Source: Pseudoips prasinana
Taxonomy: Eukaryota; Arthropoda; Insecta; Lepidoptera; Nolidae
Assembly (NCBI GenBank): GCA_951640165.1
Contig: OX621243.1
Span: 8,308,001-8,372,000 of the forward strand
Direction of reading: 5' to 3'
Length of the DNA stretch: 64,000 nucleotides
Positions 22,046-35,537 of the stretch are shown in pieces. The position numbers and the translations under genes were made by a program. The stretch's first letter is position 1, and each line of letters begins with the position of its first letter. The notes beneath the pieces were generated by a model. It was not told where the DNA came from, did no database searches, and worked only from the letters and a program-made list of their open reading frames with translations.

Positions 22046-25000
22046 AGTTTATCTATCTGTATATTCACAAACTATTTTCTAGTTTAATAAAAACTATTTT
22101 AAAATTACTTTTAAGTTATAAATCCGCTTTCACGTATCCTGTTTCACTACGGATCCCTAAAACCATCGCAATAAACCAACTGAACTCGTTTGAAGCCTCA
22201 CAAGGGACTCATAATAATAACAGCACTATAAGACAGCATGCACCAATTAGTTTGCTCCTTGTCTTGACACCAGATTGGGCCGACACCACAATATTGATTA
22301 ACTGGAGTTCTAGATAATTGACCGCGGTTATTAATTAGTTCCCCTTTGAATATATTAATATTTATGAGTAATTTTGTAATGGAAGAGATTAAGTTTAGAT
22401 TGAAATGAGTTTGTGTCTCTGCAAGGCTTAAGATAAGCTATAATTAAGACATTCGTTCGTGCGAGAGAAATTGTGTGATATTCTCTTATTATTTGGTTTA
22501 AATAAATATATTTTGAACGAGAAATTAACGGATCCATGAATAAGTTTTGGAAGAACCATAAGTAATAAAGAAAAAAAAAGTCTTTTTTTAAATCTCAAAT
22601 CATCTAAGCGTTGGCTGAATGATTAAGCTGTAATGAGCGCTGCAAAAAATGTGTAAGAATCAAACCTATCACTGATTGATACCTGCACTGGGACAAAACA
22701 TGAATAAAAATATTTGCATTATCAGGGTGTGGTTGGATGAGTGACTTTTCTTCATGCCTCATAAAGCACATAAGCTTTCGATATAGGTGTCGTGTTATTT
22801 TTTAAGGTCGTTTTAGTTATTCAGACACTCATAACCTGACACCTGATAAAACTAACTCGGGTGCCATATTAGGTTAGACTCAGAACAAGACCGGATAATA
22901 AAAAACTACGAATATTAAATATCTTCTCAAATAAGAACGTAAGACGTAAGCAGAATAATACAATTTACTTAAATCTATTCTACATTTGAACGATTATTTA
23001 TAATGTGATTCTGACCAAAAGAGAGGCCTCTTCTTTGGACACACATACATCACACTACAGTTAAAAAAAATATTAACTAGACTGAATAATCCAATGTTGT
23101 GCAAGATTAGGATTGTTATCAACAAATGCTAAGACATCAAATAGGACGGTAATAAGTTCAAAGTTATTATGCGTGAAAAAATATAGCTAGCATGGCGCTG
23201 AAGACGATTGAAATGGCAATCAAATCACAGGAAAACACGCCAGTAAGGGGATTGTTTGAACGTGATAAAGATACAGAAATTTTCGTTGTAGTACTATGCT
23301 AGAGGATACATGTGCATGTAATAAAAGATATGGTAAATATCAAGACGTGTCGACAAAATTATTTGCAAAGGATAATAAAAGATCCACCTACAATAATAAG
23401 GCTCCTAAATTATGAAAACGCCTATTTTAAAGTCTAATACGATACAAACAGATACCTATTTTTCCAATCATTATTACACGACATAAAGGTTTTTAGTTTC
23501 ATCTGAAACTCTTAGTGTGAATCCTTCCTAACCAGGCTATTTCATTAAGTCACCTCAAAGGAATAATTTAATCAGTACTTGCAGCAAAAGAACGATAAGG
23601 CATGATTGATAGCGCTGTATATAGATGCAATCTACCGCTGCGTTGGAGCGATATTTTTCTTTTTAACCATGAACGTTTAATCTTGGGGAATGAATGGACA
23701 TGTTTATCTTCACTTGGGGGTAAGACTAGTTTTGTAGATTGAGTATGAATCCAATATGCGCAAAAGGTATGTGACACACACGCAATATGATTGCAAGCAA
23801 ACAACATAATAAGCCTTTACAAGACTATGCTTCGCACCATACTGATTTTTAGCACTAGAAATCAGTATCGTATATATTAAGATTATTTTAAATAAACTAA
23901 GTTGGTGAACAAGCATACGGTTCTCGTCATGGTAAGCGATCATCATAGCCTTTACTCACTGGCAACATATGAGGTATTATTTGCGTAATGTACACTATTT
24001 AGAAATCTTATTATAACTTTTTTGAAGACATGGATTTCTTTTGGAAAACCGTGGGCGAATTATTTCCTTCTTTATGTTAAAAGCTTGTAAAAAAAATCTA
24101 GACTTGGACTTAGTCATTGTACTGCCCGAAGATATTTTACAATGCTATTTATGTCAGAATTATAAGAACCGATTTCGAGGACACAATAATATTATCTTTA
24201 CAAAAGTACTAGCAAGGGAATGATAATATAACGGATATTAAACATTATACTTTTGTTTTATTTCTCTTAAATAGACAGGTATAATGAATTTCTATCAAAT
24301 ATTGATAGACATCCTAAATAATTTGAATACAAAAATAATATAATTATAATATTTTTATGGACTCCTCACGAAGCATTTTCTAAGCATTTTACTAAGACAG
24401 AATGGTGAATATAAGACATCAACGCGCCATCACACTTTTTTATTTAGAATGGTATAAAAAGTTGCACCAAACTGAGCGCAAATATATATTTGATTGGCCT
24501 AATACGTTTCGTTATCGAATGATATAACCTAATACTAAGAAGATTATTGTCTCAATATTTAATGTTAGTAAAAAACTTTACTTTGACTTAACTATAACTA
24601 GATAAGATGATCATCATTTTGTCATATTTAATTATCTTAATATTCGCTTATATTATTGTGAATGTATACAACAGTATGTTTTATATTTAATTGCTAAAAT
24701 AATACAATAATTATAATTTTATACTTGCCTACAAAAATTTTAATATAAAAAAATAATTATACACAAGATGTATGAACGCCTGATAAGAGGAACACTGAAT
24801 TTCCAAACGAAATTAAATTATAGCACCTCTTTCGCACGGCTCACTTTAGATAAAAATATACTTATAATTTTAAGATAATGAATGACATTCAGAAAGTACC
24901 TAGGTGCTGATGAATATTCATATTGGAGTTGACACATTTCATCTGGCGGTAAGAATACTTATCTATACTTTATTTAATTATCTTATATATATTAAATATT

Positions 25001-25074
25001 GTCTTGCTTTTATACTAACTACGAAGAACTATATTTACCTAGGACAGACCATCCAACTAGGTAGGTCCAACTCC

Positions 25075-25312
25075 GAGTAGGAGGTCAATCGTAGAATCCA
25101 ACTCGGCTGAGCAGCGTTCGGGAAGCTACGTAACATCTTCTCGTCCAAAATACCGCAGTGTCTCAAGTCGAAAGTCTTCGACCAGTGTGTGAGGCAGTGA
25201 TGACTTACGGAACAGAGACATGGTCGCTCACTATGGGCCTCATCAGAAGGCTTAAGGTCAGGGGAGGCCTTTGTCCAGCAGTGGACGTCTTTCGGCTGAT
25301 ATGATGATTGTC
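25075..25312 (+). repeat. RTE-like LINE C-terminal and 3' tail remnant
   Basis: A degenerate frame includes VMTYGTETWSLTMG-like codons at 25190-25240. It ends in GGAGGCCTTTGTCCAGCAGT and a GATATGATGATTG tail. The frame is broken; no RT domain is present. Confidence 0.65.
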
Positions 25313-25778
25313 TTGCTTTACAGCTTATTTTAAACAGGTTTTGATTACACCCATATCAAGCACCAGTCCCTCACAAGGTTAGGTTCTAGACTAGCATAAC
25401 CTTGAGTTACTTACTACCCGTTTCCACAAAATAAGTAACTCTTTTATGTAGTATAAGATTCTATGACAAACTTCCCAGTGATATCAGAGGAAAGCTTATG
25501 AATAAGTTTAAAAACACAAATACAATACAAAACTTCTGATTATTTATGAAATCGATAAAAAGGCTTGGGATTGAGTCGCTCTATATTATCACATTTAAAT
25601 ACAATGTTATTTCATTTTAAGAAAAAACTATTTTAAAAAAGGATTCCTACTGAGTTTTCATACTGAGTTTCAGTTATTTATGAACTGCAGGGTAAAAAAA
25701 AATGTTGACTATTCCATACAAATGAAACATTTCAACGCATTAAATGAATTTTGAATTTATTTATTTTTATTGATTATG

Positions 25779-25908
25779 TACAGATGCCAGCACATTCAGC
25801 TACCCCAATCTGATATATAGATTTTCAACTTTATCACAAAAGCATAAGGTTTACTTTCAATTGGGGAAATTTGTCAGATTGGGGTAGCTTGATGTGCTGG
25901 CGTCTGTA
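25779..25908. mobile_element. TA-flanked MITE, copy 3
   Basis: Same family as 7601 and 11461: CAGATGCCAGCACATTCAGC at the left end and the complement of CAGACGCCAGCACATCAAGC at the right, both bounded by TA. The left arm has lost a few bases. Confidence 0.8.
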
Positions 25909-28065
25909 CCTAGAATATGAACCTTTTTTTCTTGTTTTTATATTGATTCAACAATTTAATCTTTCCGTATTGCTAACTATCTATTATTGAACCTTCATTG
26001 CGTTGTGAAAATAAATTGATTGATATATGAATACTGAGGCTTATCTGTTTAAAAACTATCTGAACAAGTATATATGTAACAACAAACTACAAGGAAAACT
26101 ACTGAAACGGCTCTACACAATATTAACTTAACAACCATAATCAGTAGTTATTATCATAATGCATCTGAGTATGAGACTGAGTAATGCAAGTAACTAAATT
26201 ACTTACTACCGTATTAAAGGAATTAATTAATATACACAACATCCTATTTACTACTTCAGCCGACTAATTATACCTTTATATAGCAATTATACAGCTAAGT
26301 AAACATCAATAACAATAGCTTCTTGCCTCATCACTGCATGGCATTAAAAATAAACCTCATAATTGACATATCTGCAAAAAGGCTTTTTACATTGACATCA
26401 CAAAACATACTAGTGAAGCGGAAAATATTATCTGCACGCATTTCTTTACCCTATAAAAAACCAGCGCGTGGTGCCTGATTAAAATGAATTATGATTGTTT
26501 GTTACAACATAGGTCATTATTTGTAAATCAAGTGTAATGCTGACTATTGTCACGCGATGTATTGTACACTGCGGTGCATAAAAACTACTGAAGATAGAGT
26601 TACCACATATATGCATATTTCTTGAGACATATCTTTGTTTCCAGTTTTACCAAGGTTTATTTCGCTACATCAAGACTTATTTTTATATAAAGATTATATT
26701 TTGTATTGTTATATAAGATAGTACAATGTTTTTATTTAAATAACGTATGCTATATAGAAAGTATCAATGCAGACGCGAAGACTAACTCCATAAGAACACA
26801 TTTGCAATTAGAATTATAACATGTAAATATGTATTTTAAATTGCATACAAAACAAAAATGTTTGCAAGTATTTTTGTAATAACCCAATCTACAATATTGC
26901 ATATACTACACATTAGGTAGGATATTGTATGAATTTATAAATGTCATAGTTTCAGAGTGATTTTAATGTTCTTTAATTTCAAGTGGAAAACATACAAATA
27001 ATGGCTGAAGATGTAATTAGTTGAAATGTCATAGAACTATTTTTGTATTGATGTAACTCTTCAACTCCCAAAATGTATTTCCTGTTTAATGTAATATTTA
27101 AAACTTAGGTACTTTTATATAGGTATGTTATCTAAGTTCAATAATACATAGAATTAATAATAAGAGAATTAAATCATTATAAATTATGCAAAATATGGTG
27201 ATCTTAAAAGCCAAACTAATTGTCCAAAATTTTTAGACAACATGGTGTTACTATCCTAACCTGTGGTACAATTATAATGTAAATGAAATGAGCTACTGAT
27301 TGCGCGGTGAAATTATTTTTTGAGCGTGTTTTGTTCTGTCTAGTCGCTACCAACTAATGGGAGCACACACGCGTATAGATCGTTATACAGGGTGTAAAAG
27401 CCAGCATTACTAAAACTGATAAAAAGTCATGGTACATGTTATTGAACCTACTAGAAAAAAAAAATCCGGTCGTTTTTTAGGTGGTCGCTAATTCATTATG
27501 CTCTAGAACTTTTTTTTAATTAAAACCGATTTTACTTGCATGTGTTAACCCGAATTATAGATTCTGGGCCCCAGTCGGATGATTAAATCTATAATAAAAT
27601 CTTAGACACTTTAATTTTCACTTGTCCATTTTCGATATGCTCTTCCTCACACTCTGAACATTCTTAGAAAAGGTTTTCTGTACTTCAATATTATAATTCA
27701 TACTAAGAATTACTCATTATTTCTGTATAATTTTGGGGTATGTTAATCTAAGGATAATTATTTTGAGTAATCTTTATAAGTCGATTTATTACTCATTGTA
27801 AACACAAATACCTTTTATATATTTCAATATACATATATATAAGTATTTCTTAAAAAACAACATAAAGTAAGAATTTATTAATACTTTAAAAACATTGAAC
27901 TTCTACATACATAGTAATCACTAGTGTATTTTCAACCGAATCTATAAATTACAAGGGCGATATTAGCTATTTTAGCTATTTATTGTTAAGAGAAGTTTAA
28001 GAGTAATAAAAAATGGGGTTCCCTATAATCGCCTACCTATTAAGATGACACTATTTTAGTTTTCT

Positions 28066-28084
28066 GGGGGGGGGGGGGAGGGGC
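28066..28084. repeat. poly-G tract
   Basis: A run of about 13 G, then A and four more G. It could form a G-quadruplex on this strand. A matching C run is at 5802-5814 with CCCCC shortly after. Confidence 0.9.
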
Positions 28085-28660
28085 AGTTGTTTTCTGACCT
28101 AACATGCAGTTTAGGATATCGAAAATTAGTAGTTTTGATCATTTGGTATTTTAACGTTTATGAGAAGTGATAGAAATGTGTAATACTTACGAAACTAAAC
28201 AAACGTTGTACTTAAAACGTTTAGACCGATAAAAATCGGCTCAAAAAAACATGTCTAATATGTTAAATTTTTAGTTCAGCTAGGAGTTCCAGCTACAACA
28301 AAATTAACCACAAAATCCTCCCCACAATCCTAAGTTCTAATTGCGTCACAGACGATACTTGGTTGGAGCTAGAATCCTATATTTCTTCAAAATTGAAATG
28401 ACTGAATGTTCATATTTTTTTCTTCAAAATGAAATGACCCGTAAAATTAAATGACTCGGTGCGTAAGTTTTGTATAGTGTTGTTTAGGGTCAGCTTAGTA
28501 TCAGTTACAGTGGGATTGGCATCGTCATTTCATGTCCAAAAATCCGGTAAAAAAAACTTGTGTGTACTTATGTACACGCGTTAGAAGTTTTACTTCTTAA
28601 CATACAACTTGAACATAGTTATCAATTTTCATACCACCTAGAACTAACTTCATGCTGTTA

Positions 28661-28688
28661 TTTTTACGATGCGCGCGCATCGTAAAAA
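28661..28688. repeat. perfect 28-bp palindrome with CGCGCG core
   Basis: TTTTTACGATGCGC is followed at once by its exact complement. A second, partial copy is at 28745-28771, within a direct duplication of about 85-100 bp (CATACCACCTAGAACTAACT occurs at 28630 and 28696). Confidence 0.85.
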
Positions 28689-29217
28689 TTCACTGTCATA
28701 CCACCTAGAACTAACTTCATGCTGTTAATTTTTTTGGTGTCGGTGTGCGCGCGCATCGTAAAAATTCACTCTCATCATTTTTCTCCATCGCGCCAAAAGA
28801 AGTATAACTTCAAAAATAATGAGTATTAAAAAAAACCTGAACTAAACCAAGATATATAGAGTCACTGTTTAATATATTCTAACACAACCGCCTATGATGT
28901 CTTACCACGTTATTCTACAAATCACCTTACAAATGTTCAGTTAGTCATAAATCGGAGCTTTCTCATACATTCTATATCAGGTTGTAAACAATTCGCGGCA
29001 AACGTGTGGGCCCTTTCATTTTGTTCGACATTAAAATGTATAAGTTACTGCTGTATGATTAGAATGATTATACTATTCAACTATGAAGCTACTATGAAGA
29101 TGTTTTGACAATATTATACTGAGAGGAAAACAAGATAGAATAGTACAAAATATTGTGTGATTGTGTTTTGTTCTGCTACAAATTTTATGAAAGGGATTAA
29201 TGATATATAGTTAATCA

Positions 29218-29415
29218 GCTAGTCTCAGTGACCCTGGCAGCTAAGCTAAAGTTCATGGGTTCGAACCCCACCCAGGGTATTTTTGTATGCTAAGCAGGAT
29301 TTTTTGTTCTGTGTCTTAATGTAATTTATCTAAAATACGAGTATGCATGTATTTAGAAATATATAAAAATATTGTAGTGGCTTTGCCTAGTTTGATATCA
29401 ACTGACAGTGTGTTA
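29218..29415 (+). repeat. tRNA-derived SINE group D, second copy
   Basis: The head AGTGACCCTGGCAGCTAAGC, B box GGGTTCGAACCCCACCCAGG and 3' body GGCTTTGCCTAGTTTGATAT match the copy at 1742. The head is close to tRNA, but no acceptor stem closes it. Confidence 0.72.
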
Positions 29416-29584
29416 GACGTTCCTTTGGACAACTAACACGCAGTCATCTGAACCTATATTCATAGGATGGGTCGATCACTTACGTACTGATGAGAGCAGG
29501 TGTCTATGATCGCACCGCTCAAGGATTGGTCGATAAATGATTAGTTAGAAGTACCTAATATATATAGATATCATAGTTCCAATT

Positions 29585-29775
29585 TCTCTTTGTCCTGAAT
29601 CTAGGTGTAACTATCTATATAAGTATGTATTAACAAAAGAAAAATAGTATATGTAGCATATCCTCAGAGCATTAGATATCTGTGAGTATATCAGTTATCG
29701 GTTTTCCAGCTCTGCTAAGTTTGGGATCAGATGACCGTATGTGAATAATGTCCCGGGGTATTAGTATTTAATTAA
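29585..29775 (+). repeat. SINE 3' part, group D-like
   Basis: TTTGTCCTGAATCTAGGTGT and CTCTGCTAAGTTTGGGATCA, then GATGACCGTATGTGAATAATGTCCCGGGG. The head is missing. Confidence 0.55.
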
Positions 29776-30004
29776 TTCGGTACATTGATAATTTTTATAT
29801 TACAATTAGTGGGTGAATACAACACATTGCAAGCGCTTACTTTCTACTTAGTTGATAGGTCCAAATGTATAGAACGATATTAATATATCATGTTTCTTTT
29901 TGTACTTAGTAGTTAAAAGACATTACAAATTATTGTAGCTTAATTTAAATTGCGTCATGGAGTACTTTTAGAATTTTTTTATCTTGAGGCGCTCATAGCT
30001 AGAT

Positions 30005-30083
30005 GTCCGGTCCGTAATTGATCAGCGAGGTTAAGCAACTAGGCTCGCGGACAATCCATAGATGGGTAACCACCAGAGTGGTA

Positions 30084-30116
<33 letters not shown>

Positions 30117-30896
30117 CGAAATTTATTGATCTAGAAAGGGCGCAAAGGTCTCTTATAAAGGTCATGTACTTCAAGCCATACAGATACCCTACCAACGAAC
30201 TCTATTCGATAAGCAATTTACTGTCCGTCAGGAAATTATATATTTTGAATGTAACTTTAAACCTCCATAAGAGGCTACCTTACATACCAACTTGTCGGGA
30301 CAGGAGGCGAAAAGATAAAGTAGGTCATTCTTCCAGAGTGCGTACTAGTTTTGCACAACGGCAATACAATTGTCAGTCTTCTTATATCTACAATAAAGTA
30401 GATAAGGAATTGAATATTTATCCTACACCTCATTGTAAATGTAAGAAGACTTTGGCATTGTGGTTAAAGACACTAACCTTTGATCAAACGGAGGATATCC
30501 TGATCAGACTTGGTTAGATGTGGAAGAGCTGAAACAAACTGGCTTGTTGATCTAATTAGTATCTACCTGTGTATAAGGCTGTGTTAGGGTGTAGTGAATT
30601 GTATATATATAAAAAAGTAGCAGTATGTTTATAAAATGTTATTATTATTATTATTTTTTTTTTATATGTTTTGTGTTTTCTATTATTATTACTATTTTTA
30701 TACCTTAGTCTAAGATTTGATGTTTATTAGGTCTCACCATGTTATTAGCAATTAAGGAAAGAAGCGAGTCAACCCCACCACAAGTATTAATTTAACTTAC
30801 TGGGATTGACTCATATAAGAATAAGATAGAAATTAAGAGCTAATAAATAAATAAATAAAACAAGGTAACCGCTACCCATACGATAAGTAAATAAGA
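30005..30896 (+). repeat. 5S-derived SINE split by a LINE fragment
   Basis: The head (GGTCCGTAATTGATCAGCGA to CAGAGTGGTATAATTT, 30012-30089) and a tail piece (ACAAGGTAACCGCTACCCAT to AAGTAAATAAG, 30862-30896) flank the LINE fragment and an A27 run. The middle of the SINE body is missing, so the insertion came with a deletion or a template switch. Confidence 0.55.
30117..30861 (+). mobile_element. CR1/Jockey-type LINE 3' fragment inside a 5S-derived SINE
   Basis: A plus-strand frame (30164-30517, 117 residues) reads ISNLLSVRKLYILNVTLNLH, RVRTSFAQRQYNCQSSY and TLTFDQTEDILIRLG. This matches the C-terminal end of CR1/Jockey-type LINE proteins in character. The Met is probably internal. The 3' UTR ends in a (TAAA)n tail at about 30840-30861. 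A run of 27 A (30090-30116) lies at the 5' edge. The halves of a 5S-derived SINE flank the whole piece (30005-30089 and 30862-30896). No catalytic domain remains. Confidence 0.7.
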
Positions 30897-31486
30897 GATA
30901 TTTGATTTTTAAAATGGAAAATAATGTATATACAATATAACACATTATTTTACTAATATAAACCTAAACAAGTGTACAAGGTTCAGGCAGAAATTGACTA
31001 GTAAAATTATAATTATGTAATTAAAGTTCCATGCCCTGCTAGAAAATTCAAATATCTTAAATCATAACTACCTGCTCTAGTTTTAATAGTATTTTTAATC
31101 AAACAGTATTAGCAATAAAACCTGTCTTTACTACATCATTTACACAAACATTTAAATATGCTAATGTGGTAATTTCTTTTACAAAACCGACGCCAAATTA
31201 AATCCATCAATACTAGAATTACGACATAAGTAGTACTTTTATTGAGACGTTCCATAACGGTTAGTTTCCGAGCTTGTTTATATAAACGGACAAACAGTTG
31301 ATGATTGGGCTATTTCGTGGTAATATAAAAAATGTACCAGTTTAAATTGTCAACTCGTTGCCTTGTTAATTACTACAATGTAGTCAGAGAGATGGAGAGA
31401 CGAATTGAAACTAAAGCCCTGAAAATCCATCTTAGTTTCAAATATGCGCGTACTGTACAATTTATATGTACATGTTTGTATACATT

Positions 31487-31629
31487 GTCATAAAATAATA
31501 TCCACTAATTAATTCATACTTGCACTGATCACTTAGCAAGCCTTACAAACAACAGTTTGTAAGGCTTGTTTATGCCTAAATAAGTGCTCAGTGCAAGTAT
31601 GAATTAATTAGTGGATATTATTTTATGAC
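31487..31629. mobile_element. 143-bp foldback MITE
   Basis: GTCATAAAATAATATCCACT at the left is exactly complementary to the right end, with arms near 48 bp. An inner hairpin AAGCCTTACAAAC/GTTTGTAAGGCTT sits at 31538-31570. Confidence 0.8.
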
Positions 31630-33605
31630 GTGAAATGTTACGTGACATCTTTAAGAAACATAAGTTTATTGCATACCATAGTTTATAGTAATAATCTTGG
31701 AAATAAATTAGGTATCAGCTTATTAGACGACCACGATACACTAAGAATCAGATAATATAAATGAGTAGGGGTAACCATAAGTACTTGTGCTTTACTGCTT
31801 AACACGTTTTTTTTTAAGTTTTCCTGATGTTTATGATGAGCCCTGGGAGTGCATACATAGGTGTGAGAGTGAAGCTATTATAAATACAGAATAATAGATT
31901 ACTTAAAGTACACCATTGCTTTTTAGCATTATTTTGTCGAAAGAAGCGCATCGACAACTACTTCGCTTTTTATTTATTTTTTAGGAAAAATGGTATTTCA
32001 GTGCAAATACCTCAAACCATGATATTAATTGCTTATATAAAGTAAGATCTGCTTTAAATATGAATAAAAGCTGTCATTGTTAACTTATAGTTATTAGAGT
32101 TTTTTCAGTTGCAGATCTAATCTTAAACTTTTATTTTTATTTATGAAGCGTGTGACTTTTTAACACAAAGATTTGAAAAGTATAATTAAATGGTATAGTT
32201 AAGTATATTTATAGCTCATCGATAAAAATCCTGTAATAACGTATTTTATAGTAGGTAATAGCAGTTAATATAGAAGAAGCAAAATACAGAATCTTCCTAA
32301 GTATGCATCAAATATGCATAATCCCAATATCTCTCGATCATCCGATACGCTTGCTCTTAGTCTATAATATATTCAATCCAAATCGACGGCGGACGTCAAA
32401 CGTGACAGATATAGACATAAACTAGCCGTAATATAACGCCGACAATATTCGAAAGTCTTCTGTAACCAATAAAAATTCATTAAACCGACTTCCTGTAAAA
32501 CAAGTGGTATTATGGTATTGATCACTTGGACTACTTAAAGACGACGCACACGAGACACTCGTCATGACAACAAGTGGTAGCCACTCCTACATTAGTTGCT
32601 ACATATATTTTTAACGCTTTCAACTGACTGCCTTTGTGATAGAAACGTGAACAGAATATCAAATTAGCCAAAATGAAGATAATTACGTCCAAGCTCAAAA
32701 AAAAAATACTGGAGTCTTTTATGTGTGGTGATTAAAGTAAGCCGTCGGCTTACCTTACATGGGCCCCTGCCTATGTGTTAAGAGTATGATCCCCACTTGG
32801 AACTGTTTATGTCACCTATATGTAATTGGTCTATACATCAGAATAAGAGAGGATAAAAAAAGCTGTAAGGCAGTACTGCGTGGCAGCTTTTAATATTTAC
32901 TACATACATTTTTAGCTCGTCATGCCCTCCGCATCGTGTCCAACGATGGTGTACTTTACTATGAGTATTTTTTTGTAGGGACGGCTATGGCTTGCAAACC
33001 CAATTTTAGTTTTAAATACTCTATAGCAAGATACACAATGCAACTAACTAGAAGAGTGTATTGCTATATACTGGCTTTGGATTGAAATTTTAGAATTGGC
33101 GACCAGCATTCGATTTACTTAAATCTTCGTACAGCTTCGTGTTGCCCAGTAGCTGGATGGATAGTATTTTAGCTAGTTTACGAAAGGCCTGATTGTATAT
33201 TTATATTTACGAGAGGTTGTAATTAGTTACAGTGACACAAGTTACTTGTTTCTGCTTAAATCTTTATATATATATATATTTAATGTTTGAAATGTGGCAG
33301 CCACATGTTGCTCTGCCGAGTTGCCAGTATACAACTTCTCTAAAAAAATTAATTTGTACCCATTATGTGGGCTTAATTTTTCTTGTCTAAGTAAGAATTA
33401 TAATTGTTTTGTTTTCAATTAAAATAATAACAGTGTATCAGGCCAAATTCAGAAGTACGCGGCCAATTTTAGCGGATACTAGCCAAAAGCGCAGGAGGTA
33501 TTATGGTATTGAAGTGTAAGCACTAACCTAGGTGATCTTTATTTCTACTTTATTGGCACAATTGGATCACAATACAATACAACTTGAGATCAATTAGATG
33601 TAGGA
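31630..33605. other. intron, no gene seen
   Basis: AT-rich with a short palindrome GTAAGCCGTCGGCTTAC near 32740. No open frame of note. 33829-34758 and 35751-36295 are likewise empty. Confidence 0.55.
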
Positions 33606-33828
33606 CTGAAGGCTTTGCGTGTTCTGCGAGGAACACGGGGACATAGTCATATCTTCGTGTCCCAGGTTCAATTCCCGCCCAGGGCAACTATTTGGGTGAC
33701 CCATAAATAGTTGTTCTGAGTCTGGATTCTGATCTGAGTACTTTGTGTCCGTCTATTATGGGTTTGTAAAGTACCTGCGTCACAAGGATTAATTTCCCTA
33801 AGTTGGACGTAGTCTTTAAAAAAATAAA
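33606..33828 (+). repeat. tRNA-derived SINE group B, older copy
   Basis: GTCCCAGGTTCAATTCCCGC is the decayed B box; AAATAGTTGTTCTGAGTCTG and the tail TTTAAAAAAATAAA match the copy at 35538. Confidence 0.7.
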
Positions 33829-34775
33829 CATCTTTGTCTCTGGCCTGCTACTGCTTATTCTTGCCAGTAAAAAACCCGATAATATTTTTCAGCTCAACCC
33901 ATTATTATAACTCAAAACTTAATTTAATCAACCACTGAATAACCTACCACTAGATCAGAAATAACGTCAGTATAATTTAAATAGCCGAATACAAAAGTTT
34001 TCATTTCTTTATTTATTAGTTTTGGGGGAATATTTCAGTTTAACTCTCATGCCACGATTGAAACAAAATGCTACAGATGCTATAATTAGTATATATTTCT
34101 AATATGTGTGCTGCTCTTGAAGTTCGTAAATTTATTATAGATCTACATAATGTATGAGAATTATTAAGTATGTTTTATACCACTCACGTCATTCTGAGGA
34201 TTAGAAAACGAACGTCATACGCACTGGTCTGTACTGAATCATTGTTTTGAATTTTTGTATTTTCTCACGTTTTAGAAATAACTAAAATAATATGCACGGC
34301 TGTATTAACGAACAGAGTTCTTAAATATAAAGTAATATTAGTTTTGATATTATTACTGTTTAAAAAAATAAGACTTAGGTACTGAAAAAAAAATATGGGA
34401 CCATTCTGAAAGCATTCCGTATCAATAGAAAAATCTAATTTCGGTTCTCAAACAATGGAGAAATTCGGTAACGTATGTATGTATGTACATACAAAGCGAA
34501 AATAGTCGCGTTGATAACTTCTCTCATTTGAAGTCGGCTAAAAGTAATAATTGTAACAATATCATAACCATTGTCAAGATACTAAAATATTTATGATTGT
34601 AATTGTGTTTTTGTTATTTTACGTTTTCATATCATTAGCCTATCTTATCCCGGTGGTGGCGTAGAATTTCTTGAAGGAATACCGACCTGTAAACGGGCAG
34701 ATGTAATTGCAGTATGACCATATATACTGCAATCGCCAACCCATCTGCCAAGCTTGACAATTTTAACATTTTGAT

Positions 34776-35039
34776 TTTTTTTAATAATAATAATAATATC
34801 TGGGGACAATGTCACACAGATCATCCTAGCCCCAAACTAAGCAAAGCTTGTACTATGGGTACCAGGCGAAGATATACATACTTATATAGATAGATAAATA
34901 CTTATATACATAGAAAACATCCATGACTCAGAAACAAATATTCGTGCTCATCACACAAATTGCACTTACCGGGATTCGAACCCAGGACCACCAGCTTCGT
35001 AGGCAGGAGCACTACCAACTAGGCTACGGTGACCGTCAA
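34776..35039 (-). repeat. tRNA-derived SINE group A, minus copy
   Basis: Same family as 37258, reversed. It is flanked by AATTTTAACAT at 34759-34769 and 35040-35050, a target duplication showing retrotransposition. Confidence 0.82.
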
Positions 35040-35537
35040 AATTTTAACATATTTATCAGGCAGGTTTGTCTACCAGGGCGTGTTATTCGGCTACAATGAT
35101 TATTATCAATGTTTACGCTGGTATCAGGGTTAAGCAATGCGTGTAGTAGATTTCTGCCATGGTGGAACAAGTGTTGCTAAATATTGTGCTTAAATTCACT
35201 TTGGTTTCTCTATGACTAACCGCTTAAGTGTCCTGGGCATGGAAACGTTCAGACTGATCGTGCGTCTCTTTTTTCGAGGTGAAGTGGTATATATATAAAG
35301 AGATGAGCTCTTCGTAGTTCTAAGCGATTGAAGAGGTTTAGTACCAGAGTGCACGGTCACTGTGTAGATAGGTGACCGCTTAAATACTTTAGTTCCTGAG
35401 TGTCTACGTGATTTGGAGGGCACGTGGTCCTAGTTATTGTCATCCATCTTTGAGCCATATTAGAGACCTACTATGCAGCTTTAATAACCTTAACAAAAGT
35501 CTACACGAGAATGAAAGAGAGACAGAAAACATATTGA

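Larger units (their letters stand above)
20971..25074. other. intron, no gene seen
   Basis: AT-rich, with the repeat remnants at 21845 and 21984. Frames of 60-79 codons (22.4, 23.6-23.9, 24.1 kb) lack splice signals and coding bias. Confidence 0.55.
25909..29217. other. intron, no gene seen
   Basis: AT-rich. The poly-G tract and the CGCGCG palindrome pair are the only marked features. Confidence 0.55.

Noticed and set aside
29218..29280. tRNA gene
   Set aside because: A and B boxes are present but no acceptor stem closes; the sequence continues into a SINE body. The same applies to 35538, 36713, 37258, 37518 and 60860.
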